This document shows, one piece after another, positions 46,864 through 58,223 of a DNA stretch of 64,000 bases; the first letter of the stretch is position 1, and every line of letters begins with the position of its first letter. Under the pieces are notes generated by a model that had not been told where the DNA came from, did not search any database, and saw only the letters and a program-made list of their open reading frames with translations. This DNA is from CAVQRC01 sp963715045 (GTDB lineage: Bacteria > Planctomycetota > Planctomycetia > Pirellulales > Lacipirellulaceae): positions 248,001 through 312,000 of the forward strand of contig CAVQRC010000009.1 in NCBI GenBank assembly GCA_963715045.1, written 5' to 3'. The position numbers and the translations under genes were made by a program.

Positions 46864-48340
46864 ATGGAAGATTCTGGACTGCTGATCAATCGCCGTCACT
46901 TTTTTGGGCGGGGTGGGTGTGGCGTTGGTGGGATTGCGTTGGCGTCGCTGCTCGGCTCGTCGCGAATCAGCGGAGCGGCGTCGCTGGCCACGGGAAATGG
47001 CCCGGGGCACACACCGGGTCAGCCCGGTGCGACGCATTTCCCGGCGACGGCCAAACGCGTGATTTACCTCTGTCAGTCGGGCGCGCCGTCCCAGATCGAC
47101 ACGTTTGACTACAAACCGTCGCTCGAGAAGCTGAACGGTCAGGAGTTGCCCGATTCCGTGCGCGGCGGTCAGCGGCTGACCGGCATGACCGCGGGACAGC
47201 ACACGTTTCCCGTGGCCAAGTCGTTCGTGCCGTTCCGGCAACACGGCGAGTCGGGCCAGTGGATCAGCGACCTGCTTCCGCACCACGGCAGAATCGCAGA
47301 TGAGATCTGCATCATTCGATCGATGTACACCGAAGCGATCAACCATGATCCGGCGATCACATTCTTTCAAACCGGGCACCAGCAGCCGGGCCGACCCAGT
47401 CTCGGGGGCTGGGTCAGCTACGGACTGGGGAGCGAGAACGAGAGCCTGCCGGCATTCGTCGTGTTGCTGGACACGAACACGGATCCCCAAGCCCAGCCAC
47501 TGTATGCCCGGCTGTGGGGCAGTGCGTTTCTGCCGTCGAATCATCAAGGCGTCAAACTGCGATCGTCCGGCGATCCCGTGCTGTATCTCAACGACCCGAC
47601 CGGCGGCGACCGCAAAGATCGCCGACAATTGCTCAACGACATTTCCAGATTGAACCAACTGCGGCGGGAGCAGGTCGGCGACCCGGAGATCGACACGCGA
47701 ATCGCCGCCTACGAGATGGCATTTCGGATGCAGATGTCGGTGCCCGAACTGACCGATATCTCCGACGAACCGGAGAGCACCTTCGAACTGTACGGTCCCG
47801 ACGCCAGAATTCCCGGAACGCATGCCGCCAATTGCTTGCTCGCCCGGCGACTGGCCGAGCGGGGTGTCCGCTTCATTCAGGTCTATCATCGCGGCTGGGA
47901 TCATCACGGCGGCCTGCCGCAGCGGCATCCCAAGATCGCCCAAGAAGTCGATCAGGGCTCCGCGGCCCTCGTGCTCGACCTCAAGCAGCGGGGACTACTC
48001 GACGACACGCTGGTCATCTGGGGCGGCGAGTTCGGCCGTACGGTCTATCGCCAGGGTGGCGATACGTTCACCTATGGACGCGACCATCATCCCCGGTGCT
48101 TTTCGATCTGGCTGGCCGGCGGCGGCATTCAAGGCGGCATCAGCTATGGCCAGACCGACGACTGGTGCTACAACATCGTGGACAAGCCCCGCTCGGCGTT
48201 CACATTCACGACCTCAATGCTACGATTCTGCATGTCCTGGGTCTCGGATCACACGCAGGCTCAGCTATCCGCTTTCAGGGGCTCGACTACCGCCTGACCG
48301 GAGTCGAAAATCACCAGCCAGTGCACGACATCCTGGCTCT
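46864..48340 (+). CDS. DUF1501 protein, C-terminus disturbed by indels
   Basis: About 490 residues. The start (MEDSGLLINRRHFFGRGGCG) is the usual DUF1501 opening, a Tat-like R-R-X-F signal. GTG 46855 is an alternative start. Family marks: VIYLCQSGAPSQIDTFDYKP, FFQTGHQQPGRPSLGGWVSY, RFIQVYHRGWDHHGGLPQRH and VIWGGEFGRTVYRQGGDTFT with GRDHHPRCFSIWLAGGG, which hold the conserved His, Asp and Glu residues. From 48205 on, the frame changes several times, although the expected ending HDLNATILHVLG ... RFQGLDYRLTGV ... PVHDILA is readable across frames. Sulfatase-like fold, exported, partner of DUF1549/1553. Confidence 0.88.
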
Positions 48341-48524
48341 GACAATACCTTTTCGCGGGCACGGCCATGAAACACAGCACGCCGTCCCGTACACGGTTCG
48401 AAGAAGTATCGCAGCCGACTTCCGTGCCCGCGGACATCAGCCGATCAGCCACCACGGCCGCGATCCGACTGCGGCGAAACCGCGTGACCGGTCCGCACTC
48501 GACCTGACCCGCCTGTTTCTGCGG

Positions 48525-50279
48525 ATGTTGAAGGGGCACCGGTTGAGCATGGCCTTCTCGCTGGCGACTCTCACCGTGGCCACGCTTTTGGCACTGGTGC
48601 CGCCCGCGGCGACCAAGTTCGTGGTCGATAACGTCTTGGGCGGCCAGCCACTTCCGGACTCGGTCCCGCGGTGGGTGCCGCGCGAGCCGTGGCCGCTGTT
48701 GGTGTGGATTGGCGGAGGCCTCGTGGCGATCTCGATCGTCGAGATCCTTCTGCACGTTTCCGGCCGCTGGCACGCCACCCGCATCACCAAGCTGCTGCAG
48801 ATGTCCGTTCGGCGGCAGGTGATCGACCAGGCGCTCCGCCTGCCGCTGCATCGGGTCCAGGATCTCAAATCGGGCGGTACGGCAAGCATCCTCCGTCAGG
48901 ATGCCGGCAGCGTCGGCGAACTGGTCTTCGGACTGCTATACAACCCGTGGCGGGCAGTGATCCAACTGGTCGGGAGCATGCTCGTTCTGGCCTGGGTCGA
49001 TTGGCGATTGCTGTTGGGAGCATTGGTGCTTGTGCCGCTGGTGTATTTCACACACCGCACCTGGATCGGCCGAATTCGACCACAGTTCAAGGGCGTGCGG
49101 GCACAGCGGGAAGCGGTCGACGCCCTGGCGACCGAATCGTTCGGGGGGTCGCGAGTCGTACGGGCGTTCAGCCGCCAGCGGGCCGAGTCGAACCGGATCA
49201 TGCGGGGCAATCACCTGATGGGGCGCCAGGAACTATATGTTTGGTGGTGGATGCGGGCCGTCGAGGTCGTGTGGGAAATTCTCGTTCCACTGGCGTCAGC
49301 GGCATTGTTGTTGTACGGCGGTTCGCAAGTGCTTCAGGGGCGATTGACGCTGGGCGAACTCATGATGTTTCTGGTGTACTTGCTGATGCTTCTGAGCCCA
49401 TTAGGCGTGCTGGCGCAGAGTGCGGCCGCGTTTCAAAACAGTCTGTCGGGCTTTGATCGCGTCCTCGACTTGCTCGACGAACCTCGGGAGATGGAGTCGC
49501 AGACGCCCACGGTCAAGCTTCGCGACGAGGACTTCGAGGGACATTTCTCGTTCGAGAATGTTGGCTTCTGCTACCCCAACGCGGATACGCCCGCTTTGAC
49601 CGAGGTTTCGCTGCACGTGCAGCCTGGGGAGACCATCGCGTTGGTGGGTCCCAGCGGAGCGGGCAAGACCACCCTCTGTAACCTGGTGGCTCGCTTCTAC
49701 GATCCCACCGAGGGGCGGATCCTGCTCGACGGGCGGGATCTGCGGGGCTTTGAAGTGGAAAGCTACCGCCGCTTGATCGGAATCGTCGAACAAGACGTGT
49801 TTCTATTCGACGGGACGGTGGCGGCGAACATCGGTTACGCCGACCGGAGTGCCACTGACGATGACGTTCGCCGGGCTGCCGAAATTGCCAACGCCACCGA
49901 GTTCATTGAGGCTTTGCCGGAAAGGTTCGAGACGTTTATCGGCGAACGGGGCGTCAAACTCAGCGGCGGGCAGCGGCAGCGAATTGCCATCGCTCGGGCC
50001 GTACTGGCCGATCCGCGGATCCTCATCATGGACGAGGCCACCAGTAACCTCGATACCGAGAGCGAGCGGATGATTCAGGCCAGCCTGCAGATGCTGACGC
50101 GAGACCGGACGTGCTTCATCATCGCGCACCGGTTGAGCACAATCGCCCACGCCGATCGGATCATCGTGCTTCGCGGCGGGCGGATCGTCGAAGTCGGCAC
50201 GCACGACGACCTCATGGCCGTCGATGGACAATATCGCGAAATGGTCGAACTGCAGACGCGGCCGGCCGAGCAGGTCTGA
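48525..50279 (+). CDS. ABC exporter, fused membrane and ATPase subunits
   Basis: 584 residues from the ATG at 48525 (MLKGHRLSMAFSLATLTVAT); the real start may be ATG 48367 with one indel near 48450, as that frame opens with MKHSTPSRTRFEE. Six membrane helices precede the nucleotide-binding domain: Walker A VGPSGAGKTT, Q-loop IVEQDVFLFDGTVAANI, signature LSGGQRQRIAIARAVLADPR, Walker B ILIMDEATSNLDTESE and the H-loop IAHRLSTIAHADRI. This is the MsbA / lipid-A-exporter-like type that works as a dimer in the inner membrane. The substrate is unknown. Confidence 0.93.
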   Translation: MLKGHRLSMAFSLATLTVATLLALVPPAATKFVVDNVLGGQPLPDSVPRWVPREPWPLLVWIGGGLVAISIVEILLHVSGRWHATRITKLLQMSVRRQVIDQALRLPLHRVQDLKSGGTASILRQDAGSVGELVFGLLYNPWRAVIQLVGSMLVLAWVDWRLLLGALVLVPLVYFTHRTWIGRIRPQFKGVRAQREAVDALATESFGGSRVVRAFSRQRAESNRIMRGNHLMGRQELYVWWWMRAVEVVWEILVPLASAALLLYGGSQVLQGRLTLGELMMFLVYLLMLLSPLGVLAQSAAAFQNSLSGFDRVLDLLDEPREMESQTPTVKLRDEDFEGHFSFENVGFCYPNADTPALTEVSLHVQPGETIALVGPSGAGKTTLCNLVARFYDPTEGRILLDGRDLRGFEVESYRRLIGIVEQDVFLFDGTVAANIGYADRSATDDDVRRAAEIANATEFIEALPERFETFIGERGVKLSGGQRQRIAIARAVLADPRILIMDEATSNLDTESERMIQASLQMLTRDRTCFIIAHRLSTIAHADRIIVLRGGRIVEVGTHDDLMAVDGQYREMVELQTRPAEQV

Positions 50280-50587
50280 AACGGTCAGGTCGCGAACAGT
50301 TCACTAAGATTGAGAATCGCGGCAGGTTTGAACTGCGGAGCAAGTTGCTCTGCAGGTTGAACAAAACGCGTCTGACGAAACGTACGACCGTCGCTCTCCG
50401 TGAACACATGCATGCCTATTCAGATTGGTGTAAGACGCAGGATGGTGCTCATAACTGATCGAAAAACCCGCAGATCGAAGGAAACCGACGAACGCCGCAG
50501 AACCCATTGATGATACAGCGAGTAAAAACGCGACGAAACAGCAAGGCTGCCTGTTCATCGGGCGACGGCACCGCACCGCGAACACGT
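50280..50587. other. Intergenic region, no gene seen
   Basis: About 310 bases between the convergent ABC exporter and giant-protein genes; slightly AT-richer than the genes around it. I see no reading frame, RNA or clear terminator. Confidence 0.4.
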
Positions 50588-53500
50588 CTACTGCTGCGGC
50601 GGCTTGGCGGTCTTGACCACGGCGCCGTGTTCGTCGCTCATGACGAGGATGGCGAACTCGGAAACGTCTCCGATGTCGTCGGTGTTGAGGCTCGTGTAGT
50701 CGAACTTCCCGCGCAGGTCGGTGTAGCCGTCCTTGTAGAAGCGGGCCCCGGCGGGAGTCTGGGCGTAGACCTTCACGTAGACCTTGGCGAGCGGCCGGCC
50801 CGTCTCGGCGTGTCGGACCTGAAGGCGGCCGTACTGCTCGACCAACTGGACCTTGAGGTCGTTGGCGTAGTAGGCCTGGGCGACCCGGCGTCCGCCGCCG
50901 ACCACCTCGACCAGCACGTTCTTTCCGGCGAATTCGGCGGGCAGCGCGAAGCGGTGGGTGTCGCCCTGGTCGGGCAAGCGGACCACGGCCGTGTAGTTCG
51001 GCTTGATGACGCTGAACCGCTCAGCCCCGCTCTCGACGAACGGGTTGGTGCTGAAGAGGAACTCGAGGTCCATCTCGTAGTAGTTCACCGTGACCTGATC
51101 GAGATTCTGGATAGGTCAGCCGGACTTCGCGGTCCTCGACCTTCATGTCGAGTGCCGGCTCGGTCGAGGCCAGCTGGTCCTGCAGGCTCTCGCGGTCGTC
51201 CTCGTCGCGATCGCTCTCGGCGACCTCGCCGCCGCCGATCTCGTCGGCCTGGGCGATCACGCGGCGAAGCGCTCCCGCCACTTGTCGACCGGATGGTCGG
51301 CGTAGCGTGCGGCGATCTGCTCGGCCTCGCCCGGTCGCTCGCGGTAGAACGCGACGTAGCATCGCAGGTAGTCGATCTGCAAGCTGCTGGGCAGCTTCTT
51401 CGCATCGACCTCGTCGAACCAGGCCAGCGCCTCGGCGACCCGGTCCTGCAGGAACAGGTAGTAGGCCACGTCGAGCGCGTCCTCGTCGGTCGGCTCGGCC
51501 TTGTAGCGCAGCACGTTCATCAGCCGGACGTACTGGTCGCGGAAGGCGCTGTTGACGATCTTGCGGTCGCGGCCGAGCCGATGCGCGCGGGCGTTGACCA
51601 GCGGGCTGTACTCGAGGTGCTGGTACCAGTGCCGCTCGACCGGGTCGACCGTGACCAGCGTACAGGCGACATAGTCGCCGAAGCGACGGAGGAACCCGTC
51701 GTTGCTGCGAAGGTACTCCTGGATCCGCGGCAGCCGGTTGTGGTGGATCGCCGTAGCTCCAGAGCACCGGATGGAAGGCGTGACGCTCGGCGAGCAGGTC
51801 GAGCGTCTTGTCGAAGAAGTCGAGGTCGCGCATCCGCCAGGCGATCTTGCCGAGATCGATCCGGTGCACGTTGTTCTGCTCCAGGTAGGCCAGCACTTCG
51901 GCGGTCGTCCCCCACTGCGAGACGTAGTCCCACGAGGCCTTGTCGATCTTGCTCAGCCGCTCGACGACGTGGAACGTGAACGGGTCGGCCCAGGCCGCGA
52001 CCGCTTCGTCACGGGCGACGTGCACCGGGTAGTGCGCGAAGTCGCCCGTCTTGGGGAAGTAGAAGTAGTACTCGAGCTTCTGCGTCGCGTAGGGGCCGAG
52101 CTGCAGCGACAGGCTGCGCGTCCGCTTGCTGCCGAGCACCGGCATCGCCTTCTCGGGGATCTGCACCAGGACGTCGAGCTTCTGCGTGGCCGAGGTCGGG
52201 TTGGTCACCACCACCTGGCAGCCGTAGACGACGCCGCGGAGGAACTCGTCGGTCACGTACTTGTCCCGCTTCTCGCCGTCGACCTGGATGTAGCGGTCGC
52301 CGTGGCGGAAGAAGTTCTGGCCGACCAGCACCGGCGTCTTGTCATCGCTGACCGGGGCCTGCTGGATCTGCTTGTGGAAGACGATGGTCGGCGAGGCGGC
52401 CTCGATGGCGAAGGCGGCCGTCATCCTGCTTCGGTGACGTGCTCGCCGGCCTTCGACGGGCAGGTCGAGCACGGCCAGCGCGAGCATCATCTCGCTGAAG
52501 TTCGACGTCGGCACGGCGACGTGCTCGGAGAGGAACGGAGCGTCGCCGCCGTCGGCCAGGTGTGCGGCGTAGTCGCGCCAGAAGGCGTTGATCTTCACCA
52601 GGTCGGCCAGCTGGTTCTCGATCAGCACGTGGTAGTAGTTGTTCTCGGCCCACTCCTTGACTTTCGGCATCTTGCGGTAGAACCCGCGGCTCGCCTGACG
52701 GCGGGCCAGGTCGCCGGCACGCAGCGACTCCTGGTCGCCTGTCGAGGTCGCCGAAGCCGGCGTCGAGCGGGCGTCTCGCCGCTGCGTCGCGACTCGGCCA
52801 GTTTCGCCTTCTTCTCGCCATCTCTGCGAGTCGTTCGGCCACCTCCTTCGCCACTTGCCGGAGCGTCCTCGGGCCGTCCGCGGCCGCGGCGCCGCGGCTG
52901 GACGGCGGCGGCGGGTGCTCGGCAGGGCATCCGCGGCCGCCGGCCACCGTCGACCACGGCTGAAGCGGCGGACGGCCGATTCCGTCAGCTTCGGCCAATT
53001 CGGCATCGAGCACGACTCCGTCGCTGGCAATGCCGAGCCTCACACCGGCCACGCCACCGTCCAGCGACAGCGAACGACCGCGCAGCGCGGTCGCGAACAG
53101 CAGGTCGCGCTCGGCCGGATTCGGTGGGATCAAGGCGTAGAGGTCGGCCAGGTGGCGCTTGGCCGCAGCCCGCTCTTCCTCGCCGAGCCGATCGGCCAGC
53201 AGGACGCGCTCGGCCATGTTGAGCCGGCTGTAACGCCACGGGTCGACGAAGCCGCTCAGGTCCTCGCCGAGCAGGTAGTGGTCCAGGAACGTCTTGTCCT
53301 TCTTGTTCCGCAGGTAGGGAAGAATCGACCGTCTTGAAAGAACTCCGGATCCTTGCGGCTGAGGAAGAAACTCAACTCGTGCGAGGCGTACTTCGAGTAC
53401 TTCGCCCGCTTCTGTTCGTCCGTGCAGCGTCGTCCCATTCGAGCAGGAATCCAAACTCGGCCAGGGTTGCATCCTGGTGCGGGTCATGTAGAGGCTGTAG

Positions 53501-56500
53501 ACCGATCCGAGCGTGTCGTAGGCCTGCATCTCGGCGGCCCGCACGTCGGGGATGCTCAGCTTGTCGCCCTGGTCGAGCAGCGAGACTTCTTTGCGTTCGG
53601 TGAAATGCTTCGCAAGATCGAGCGGCCGGGCCAGTCGCAGGTCGCGGAACTTGGCACCGGCGTCGGGGAGCGAGACGCGGCGGAAGACGGTGTCGGTCCG
53701 GCCGATCGCCACGATGTGAACATCCTGGCGGTCGGCCAGCTTGTCCTTCGGAATCCGCACGACCCCGTCCTTGTCCGGCACGAGGTTGGCCAGCACGACG
53801 CCCGACTTCATCAGGAAGTCGAGGTTCGACGGATCGGCGATCGACCGCTGGCCCGCCTTCGCCGGTCGCGCTTCGGCGACCGTCGCCGAGCCGGCACGGC
53901 CACCAACCGTGTCATCGTATTCCCCGCCGGCCGCGGCCTGTTGCTTGCCGGTGTCGGTCTCGCGGATCGCCCACGGATTCAGCAGCAGCCCCGGCCGAGT
54001 CGAGCATGTTGCCGGGAAGCGGCGTCTGCTCGCGGCGTTCGAGGATGTAACGATATTCGTCACCAATGTCGCGGCCGCTGAGGTAGAGGTTTGCGGAACG
54101 TGGCCCGCGTCAACATCGCGATCGGCGGCTGATAGGCCGGGCCGAGGGCGTCCCGCAGCGGGAAGACCGGATCGAAGCGGGCGACCAGCACGTGAACGCG
54201 GGTCCCTTCGCCGGCATTGACCAGTTGGACGACCAGGTCGCCGTCCTCGCCCTCGGCCACGTCCGTGATGTGGAGCGGCAGGTGGTTCGCCGTTTCGAGG
54301 ATCCGGTACGCTTGCCGGCGGCGAATCGTCCGATCATCTCGCCGGCCGTGACGCGGATCGGGATGACGCGGCCCTCGCGTTTGATCTTCAGGCTGTAGTC
54401 GCCCGGCTCGAGCCCTTGATGGCGAGGAACCCGCCCTCGACCGCCAGGTTGCCGAAGCGGTCTTTCGAGAACGTGCCGCCGCGTTCGTCGAGCAACGAGT
54501 AGTCGCCGCGCGAAAGTACATCGCCGCCGAGGTGCGGCACGTGGATCGTCTCTCCCTCGGCGGCCTGCAGGACGGCAGGCCGACTGTGAGCGTCTTCGCC
54601 GGCGGCGATGTGCCACACGCGTGTCGTTCGTCCCCGGGCTGGAGGCGGTGATCTTGCGCAATGTCCGGCAACTCGCCCAGGTCGATCCGGCCGCCGGCGT
54701 CCGACTTGAGCGAGACGCTGTGGCTGTCCTTGAAGTCGCGATGCTCGATCGACAGGCGCACCGCACGATCGGCCAGCCGTTCGCCCGTCTTGCCCAGGAC
54801 CTCCAGGACGGCGTGCCCGTCCATACGGCTGAGGTGCAGGTCGAACGTCGGTTCCGACTTGTCGATGCGCATTGACCTGCGCGCGCGCTCGCCGCGGCGA
54901 GCGAGATCTTCTTGCCCGTGCTGACCTGCTCGACCTTGGCCTCGAGCTGGAAGTCGAGCGTCGAGAGCCGCGGCGGCACGGCGAACCGGTGCACGCTCTC
55001 CTTGTCGCGATGCAGTTCGAACCCGGGGATCTCCTGCGTCGTGCTCACGCCTTCGAGGTTGGTCGAGGTGATCGTCAGCTTGACTTCTTCGAGGATTTCG
55101 AGCGGGGCCGCGACGCCGTTGATGCGGAAGTCGGGCCGCACCAGCAACGAGGCCTCGCCGCCCACGCGCAGCGATTCGCGGTCGACGAAGAACCCGGCCG
55201 TCGAGCGTGTAGTTCTCCGCCGCGTGCTCGAACTGGGCCAGCGACGCGAATCCGTCCGGCGCTCGCAGGATCATCGGCCGACTGCCCGGGCTGGTCGAGT
55301 AGGGGATCGTGATCCCGCCGTGCTCGTCGGCCTGGTACTCACGCCCGGCCAGCCAGGCCGACGCGCCGCGCACCGGCCGGTCCGATTCGTCGAGGATCGA
55401 GAGGACGCGTGCCGCCGACACCCTGCCGCGACAGATAGTGCAGTCCGCCTTTGCGGATCAACGCCCGGCTGCTGCGTGCCGCCGCCGATCAGTTCAATCA
55501 TCCAGACGCCGCGTTTGCCCTTCAGTTCGGGGAACGTGAACTCGCGGCGCACGCGGCGAAACGGCGACTCCTCGTAGACGTGTTCCTTCTCCGTACCCGC
55601 GACCAGACCGTCGAGTGCCAGGCCCGTGCTGATCTCCTCGCCCGGTGGCCAGATAGACGTTGAAGGCGTTGATCTCGTAGATCTTGACCCGCAGCTTCTT
55701 GACGTTCTTCACGTCGGCCAGCAGCGTGACTTCGTCATCGACCGCGAACTTCTGCGGGTTGGTGACCGCCAGGTCGATGTCGACCCGATCCTTCAGCGCC
55801 TGGTAGGCGGTCGGCGAGAGCATCGAGGCCCACCGCTCGGGGTCTCCTGCGGCCGAGACGATCTTGGCCTCGGCCATCAGCGGCTTCACAAACGTGTCGC
55901 GGAGCCACTCGGTCCACGGCTGATAGTCGTCCTCTTCCGCCAGGAAGTGCAGCAGGTAGTCGCGGACCAGCGCGGTGTCGTCGTGGATCGGGCGGCAGCG
56001 AGTGAACTGCGGTGAAGTCCTGACCGAGGTTGACCTGGTAGCGACGGACGTCGTCGCGTTGCAGATAACGTCGGCTCCATGTAGGGCATCGGCCGCGGGA
56101 GCTTGACGTAGGTCAGAAACAGGCGCGCGGTCGTAGCGGCCGGCCTGGCGCTCGGTGATCGAGCAGCGCGTAGAGGACGTGTGCCTTGAGCGAATTGTGC
56201 GCCGGCGCGAGATCTTTGACGAACGTCCACATCCGGCTCAGGTGGTCGCGGCGTGGACCGGGTCGTGCAGGTCGGCATCGGCATCGGGTGCCAGCTTGGT
56301 CAGATAGGTGTGGATGAAGTTCGTGTTGGTCCGCAGGTCCGGCATCCGCTCCAGCAGGGCGTCCATCTGCTCGAGCAACAAGGCGCGGTGGATGTTGAAT
56401 TCGCCGAAGCCGCGACTCTCCTTGGTGCGAAAGTCGGCCAGGATCAGGTCGACCAGCTCGTCGTAGTCGGGGCGGTCGAGTCGCGACAGCAGGGCGCGGC

Positions 56501-57073
56501 GGCGGCCGGAGGTCAGTTCGACGCCGCCGTCGCGGAGAATCCAGTCGAGTGCCGAGTCCTGGAAGCCGGCCAGGTTGTCCTCGTTCGCGCGTGGCACGGC
56601 GGATGTAGGCATCGCGGGTGATGCTCTGCGGGTCGAGGCGGGTCGGAAGGTCCGGCTTCTGGCCGGGCACTTTCTCGCGCTGGTGACTGAAGTGGAGTCC
56701 CAGCTCGCGGCGGAGCCAGTCGAGCGTCCCCTGGGGGTCGCGGTCGTAGGCGAACAGCCGTTCGCGACGCTCGATCAGGTCGCGGAGTTCAGACGATTTC
56801 ACCCGCTTGCCGCCACTTCGCGAGCATATCGCTCAGCTTTTCGGCCTGGCCCGTGTTCTGGTAGTGCAGCGCGTGATAGAAGTAGTACTCCTCGGTGCCG
56901 GGAATCAGCTGCTCCAGAGCCTGCCCGCGATCCTCTGCCAGGGCGAACGTCTCGACGAATCCGATGCTGTCGGTTTCGGCTGCGGCGGAAGGCGGGGCGA
57001 TCGCCGTCACGGAAGCGGCGATCAGGACGCTGGCAATCAAGACGTGCTGAGTCGTAAGGCTGATGTCTCGCAT
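50588..57073 (-). pseudogene. Giant secreted protein gene (about 2,100 codons) broken by many frameshifts
   Basis: The signal peptide (TTQHVLIASVLIAASVTAIA, then PPSAAAETD) starts at 57073, and coding-quality protein can be followed to the stop at 50588 only by changing frame a dozen or more times. Good stretches: 56789-57073; 56238-56612 (GFQDSALDWILRDGGVELTS); 55494-55889 (AVTNPQKFAVDDEVTLLADV, NVKKLRVKIYEINAFNVYLA); 54110-55165 (PLEILEEVKLTITSTNLEGV); 54388-54618; 52342-54066; 51021-53030 (AENNYYHVLIENQLADLVKI, YATQKLEYYFYFPKTGDFAH); 51257-51520; 50588-51088 (LAKVYVKVYAQTPAGARFYK). The MG-like beta domains and length recall alpha-2-macroglobulin-type proteins, but I see no thioester motif. 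Third-position G/C is very high. Since no internal nonsense change is apparent apart from frame loss, sequencing indels are likelier than true decay. Confidence 0.75.
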
Positions 57074-57492
57074 ACGCTCTTGCTTTCGATGAGAGTTGCC
57101 TGGTTCCTGAGGTGACCGAGTGAGCGCCTCAGCAATCGAGTCCCTGAAGTACTGCTGGTGGTGCCTGCCCTGCCATCACCGTATGGGCGGATCGGGCAGC
57201 AGATGTTCTGCCGCCGAATCGTCGCCCCAAAATATACGTTACGTGGAGATTCACGCTTCCGCTGTCGCCCGCGGGACGCCTGATCGGCAATCGACGGTGG
57301 TCCCGGCCGGTTGGACGCCCCAACGTGGCGATTGGTTCCATCTCCACCGCAGGCAATATCGAACTTCGAACCTGCCAAAACCCCACGGAGCAGCTCTCGT
57401 GGTTGAATTCAGCCGCAGACCCCAGTCACGCCCGGGCCTGCACGCCCGGGCCTGATCCAGCCGGCCGTGTGACGCCCGACGCGATTGCTCGC
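57074..57492. other. Promoter region of the giant gene
   Basis: About 420 bases. A perfect direct duplication of 14 bases (CACGCCCGGGCCTG at 57427-57440 and 57441-57454) is the only structure seen; each unit is centred on the palindrome GCCCGGGC. The promoter of the giant gene should lie here on the minus strand. Confidence 0.5.
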
Positions 57493-57840
57493 CTACGCTC
57501 CCGCGCTGGGTTGCACCGAGGTGCTGCGTCGTTCGTCCACGGCCTCGATGGCTTCGACGGCGAGTTGCAGGAGATAGTCCAGAGCGCAGGGGCATTGCTC
57601 GGTCGGACGGTTCACACAGTGAGCACAGACGTCTTCATGGAAGCGGTCAATGTACGGCCCCATCCAGTTCGAGTGCTCGTGGTGAACGGCCTGGACCAGT
57701 TCGCCGAGATTGACTTCGACTCCGCAGCGCTTCCCCAGCGGCTCGCAGGGCGGCCCGCCAGGCGGACGCTCAATGCAACGCGAACAGACGTGTTCGCGAA
57801 TTTCAGCCATGTATTCAGCCAGATCTGTTGACTCGTACAT
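57493..57840 (-). CDS. Small Cys-rich protein, probable metal binder
   Basis: 115 residues from the ATG at 57840 (MYESTDLAEYMAEIREHVCS). Two related cysteine clusters, VCSRCIERPPGGPPCEPLGK with a later RCGVEVNL, and VCAHCVNRPTEQCPCALDY, suggest two small zinc or iron-sulfur sites, perhaps from an internal duplication: both are C-X-X-C-[IV]-X-R-P. Histidines in VHHEHSNWMGP may add ligands. No signal peptide. Probably co-transcribed with the stress-protein gene upstream. Function is unknown. Confidence 0.7.
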   Translation of the reverse strand: MYESTDLAEYMAEIREHVCSRCIERPPGGPPCEPLGKRCGVEVNLGELVQAVHHEHSNWMGPYIDRFHEDVCAHCVNRPTEQCPCALDYLLQLAVEAIEAVDERRSTSVQPSAGA

Positions 57841-57883
57841 CACGCACCTCACTCGTGCAGGTCATGTGACTTCCCCACCTTCG

Positions 57884-58072
57884 TCACGACGTCTGGCCCC
57901 TCACCGAGTTTGCGACGGCTGCCCCGGGCACTTCTTCTCGGAACCATCGGACAGCGGCATAGTCTCGGCAAGTGGCGTGCCTAAGCGTCGTTCTGTCCTT
58001 GAGAAATGCGGCCGGGGTACAAGTCGCAGCGACCAGTTCTTCAACAGGGCGGCCATCGAGCGTTAAATCCAA
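57884..58072 (-). CDS. Possible small protein
   Basis: 62 residues (MDLTLDGRPVEELVAATCTP). It lies between the universal stress gene and the Cys-rich gene on the same strand, 43 bases before the latter. The first half looks coding; two cysteines (ATCTP and HATCRD) are present. No family recognised; could be a chance frame. Confidence 0.35.
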   Translation of the reverse strand: MDLTLDGRPVEELVAATCTPAAFLKDRTTLRHATCRDYAAVRWFREEVPGAAVANSVRGQTS

Positions 58073-58223
58073 CCAATTCAGCCGTGTTGTGTCATCGATT
58101 CGTGGGGCTGCGAAGCGTTCTGCATTGCAGCGTGAACCGATCTCGGGCGGCGGTGAACCGCAGGGGCAATTCAGTTTGAGCGGATTCGCACACTGAATCG
58201 CCCGCTCTGGTTTTCGCGACCGG

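Noticed and set aside
50507..53222. Two long plus-strand frames (50507-51979 and 51702-53222) opposite the giant gene
   Set aside because: They are open because of the extreme third-position G/C of the minus-strand gene; their products are Arg/Val/Asp-rich with no motif.
50588..57073. Programmed frameshifting in the giant gene
   Set aside because: There are too many shifts, in both directions and without a shared slippery motif.
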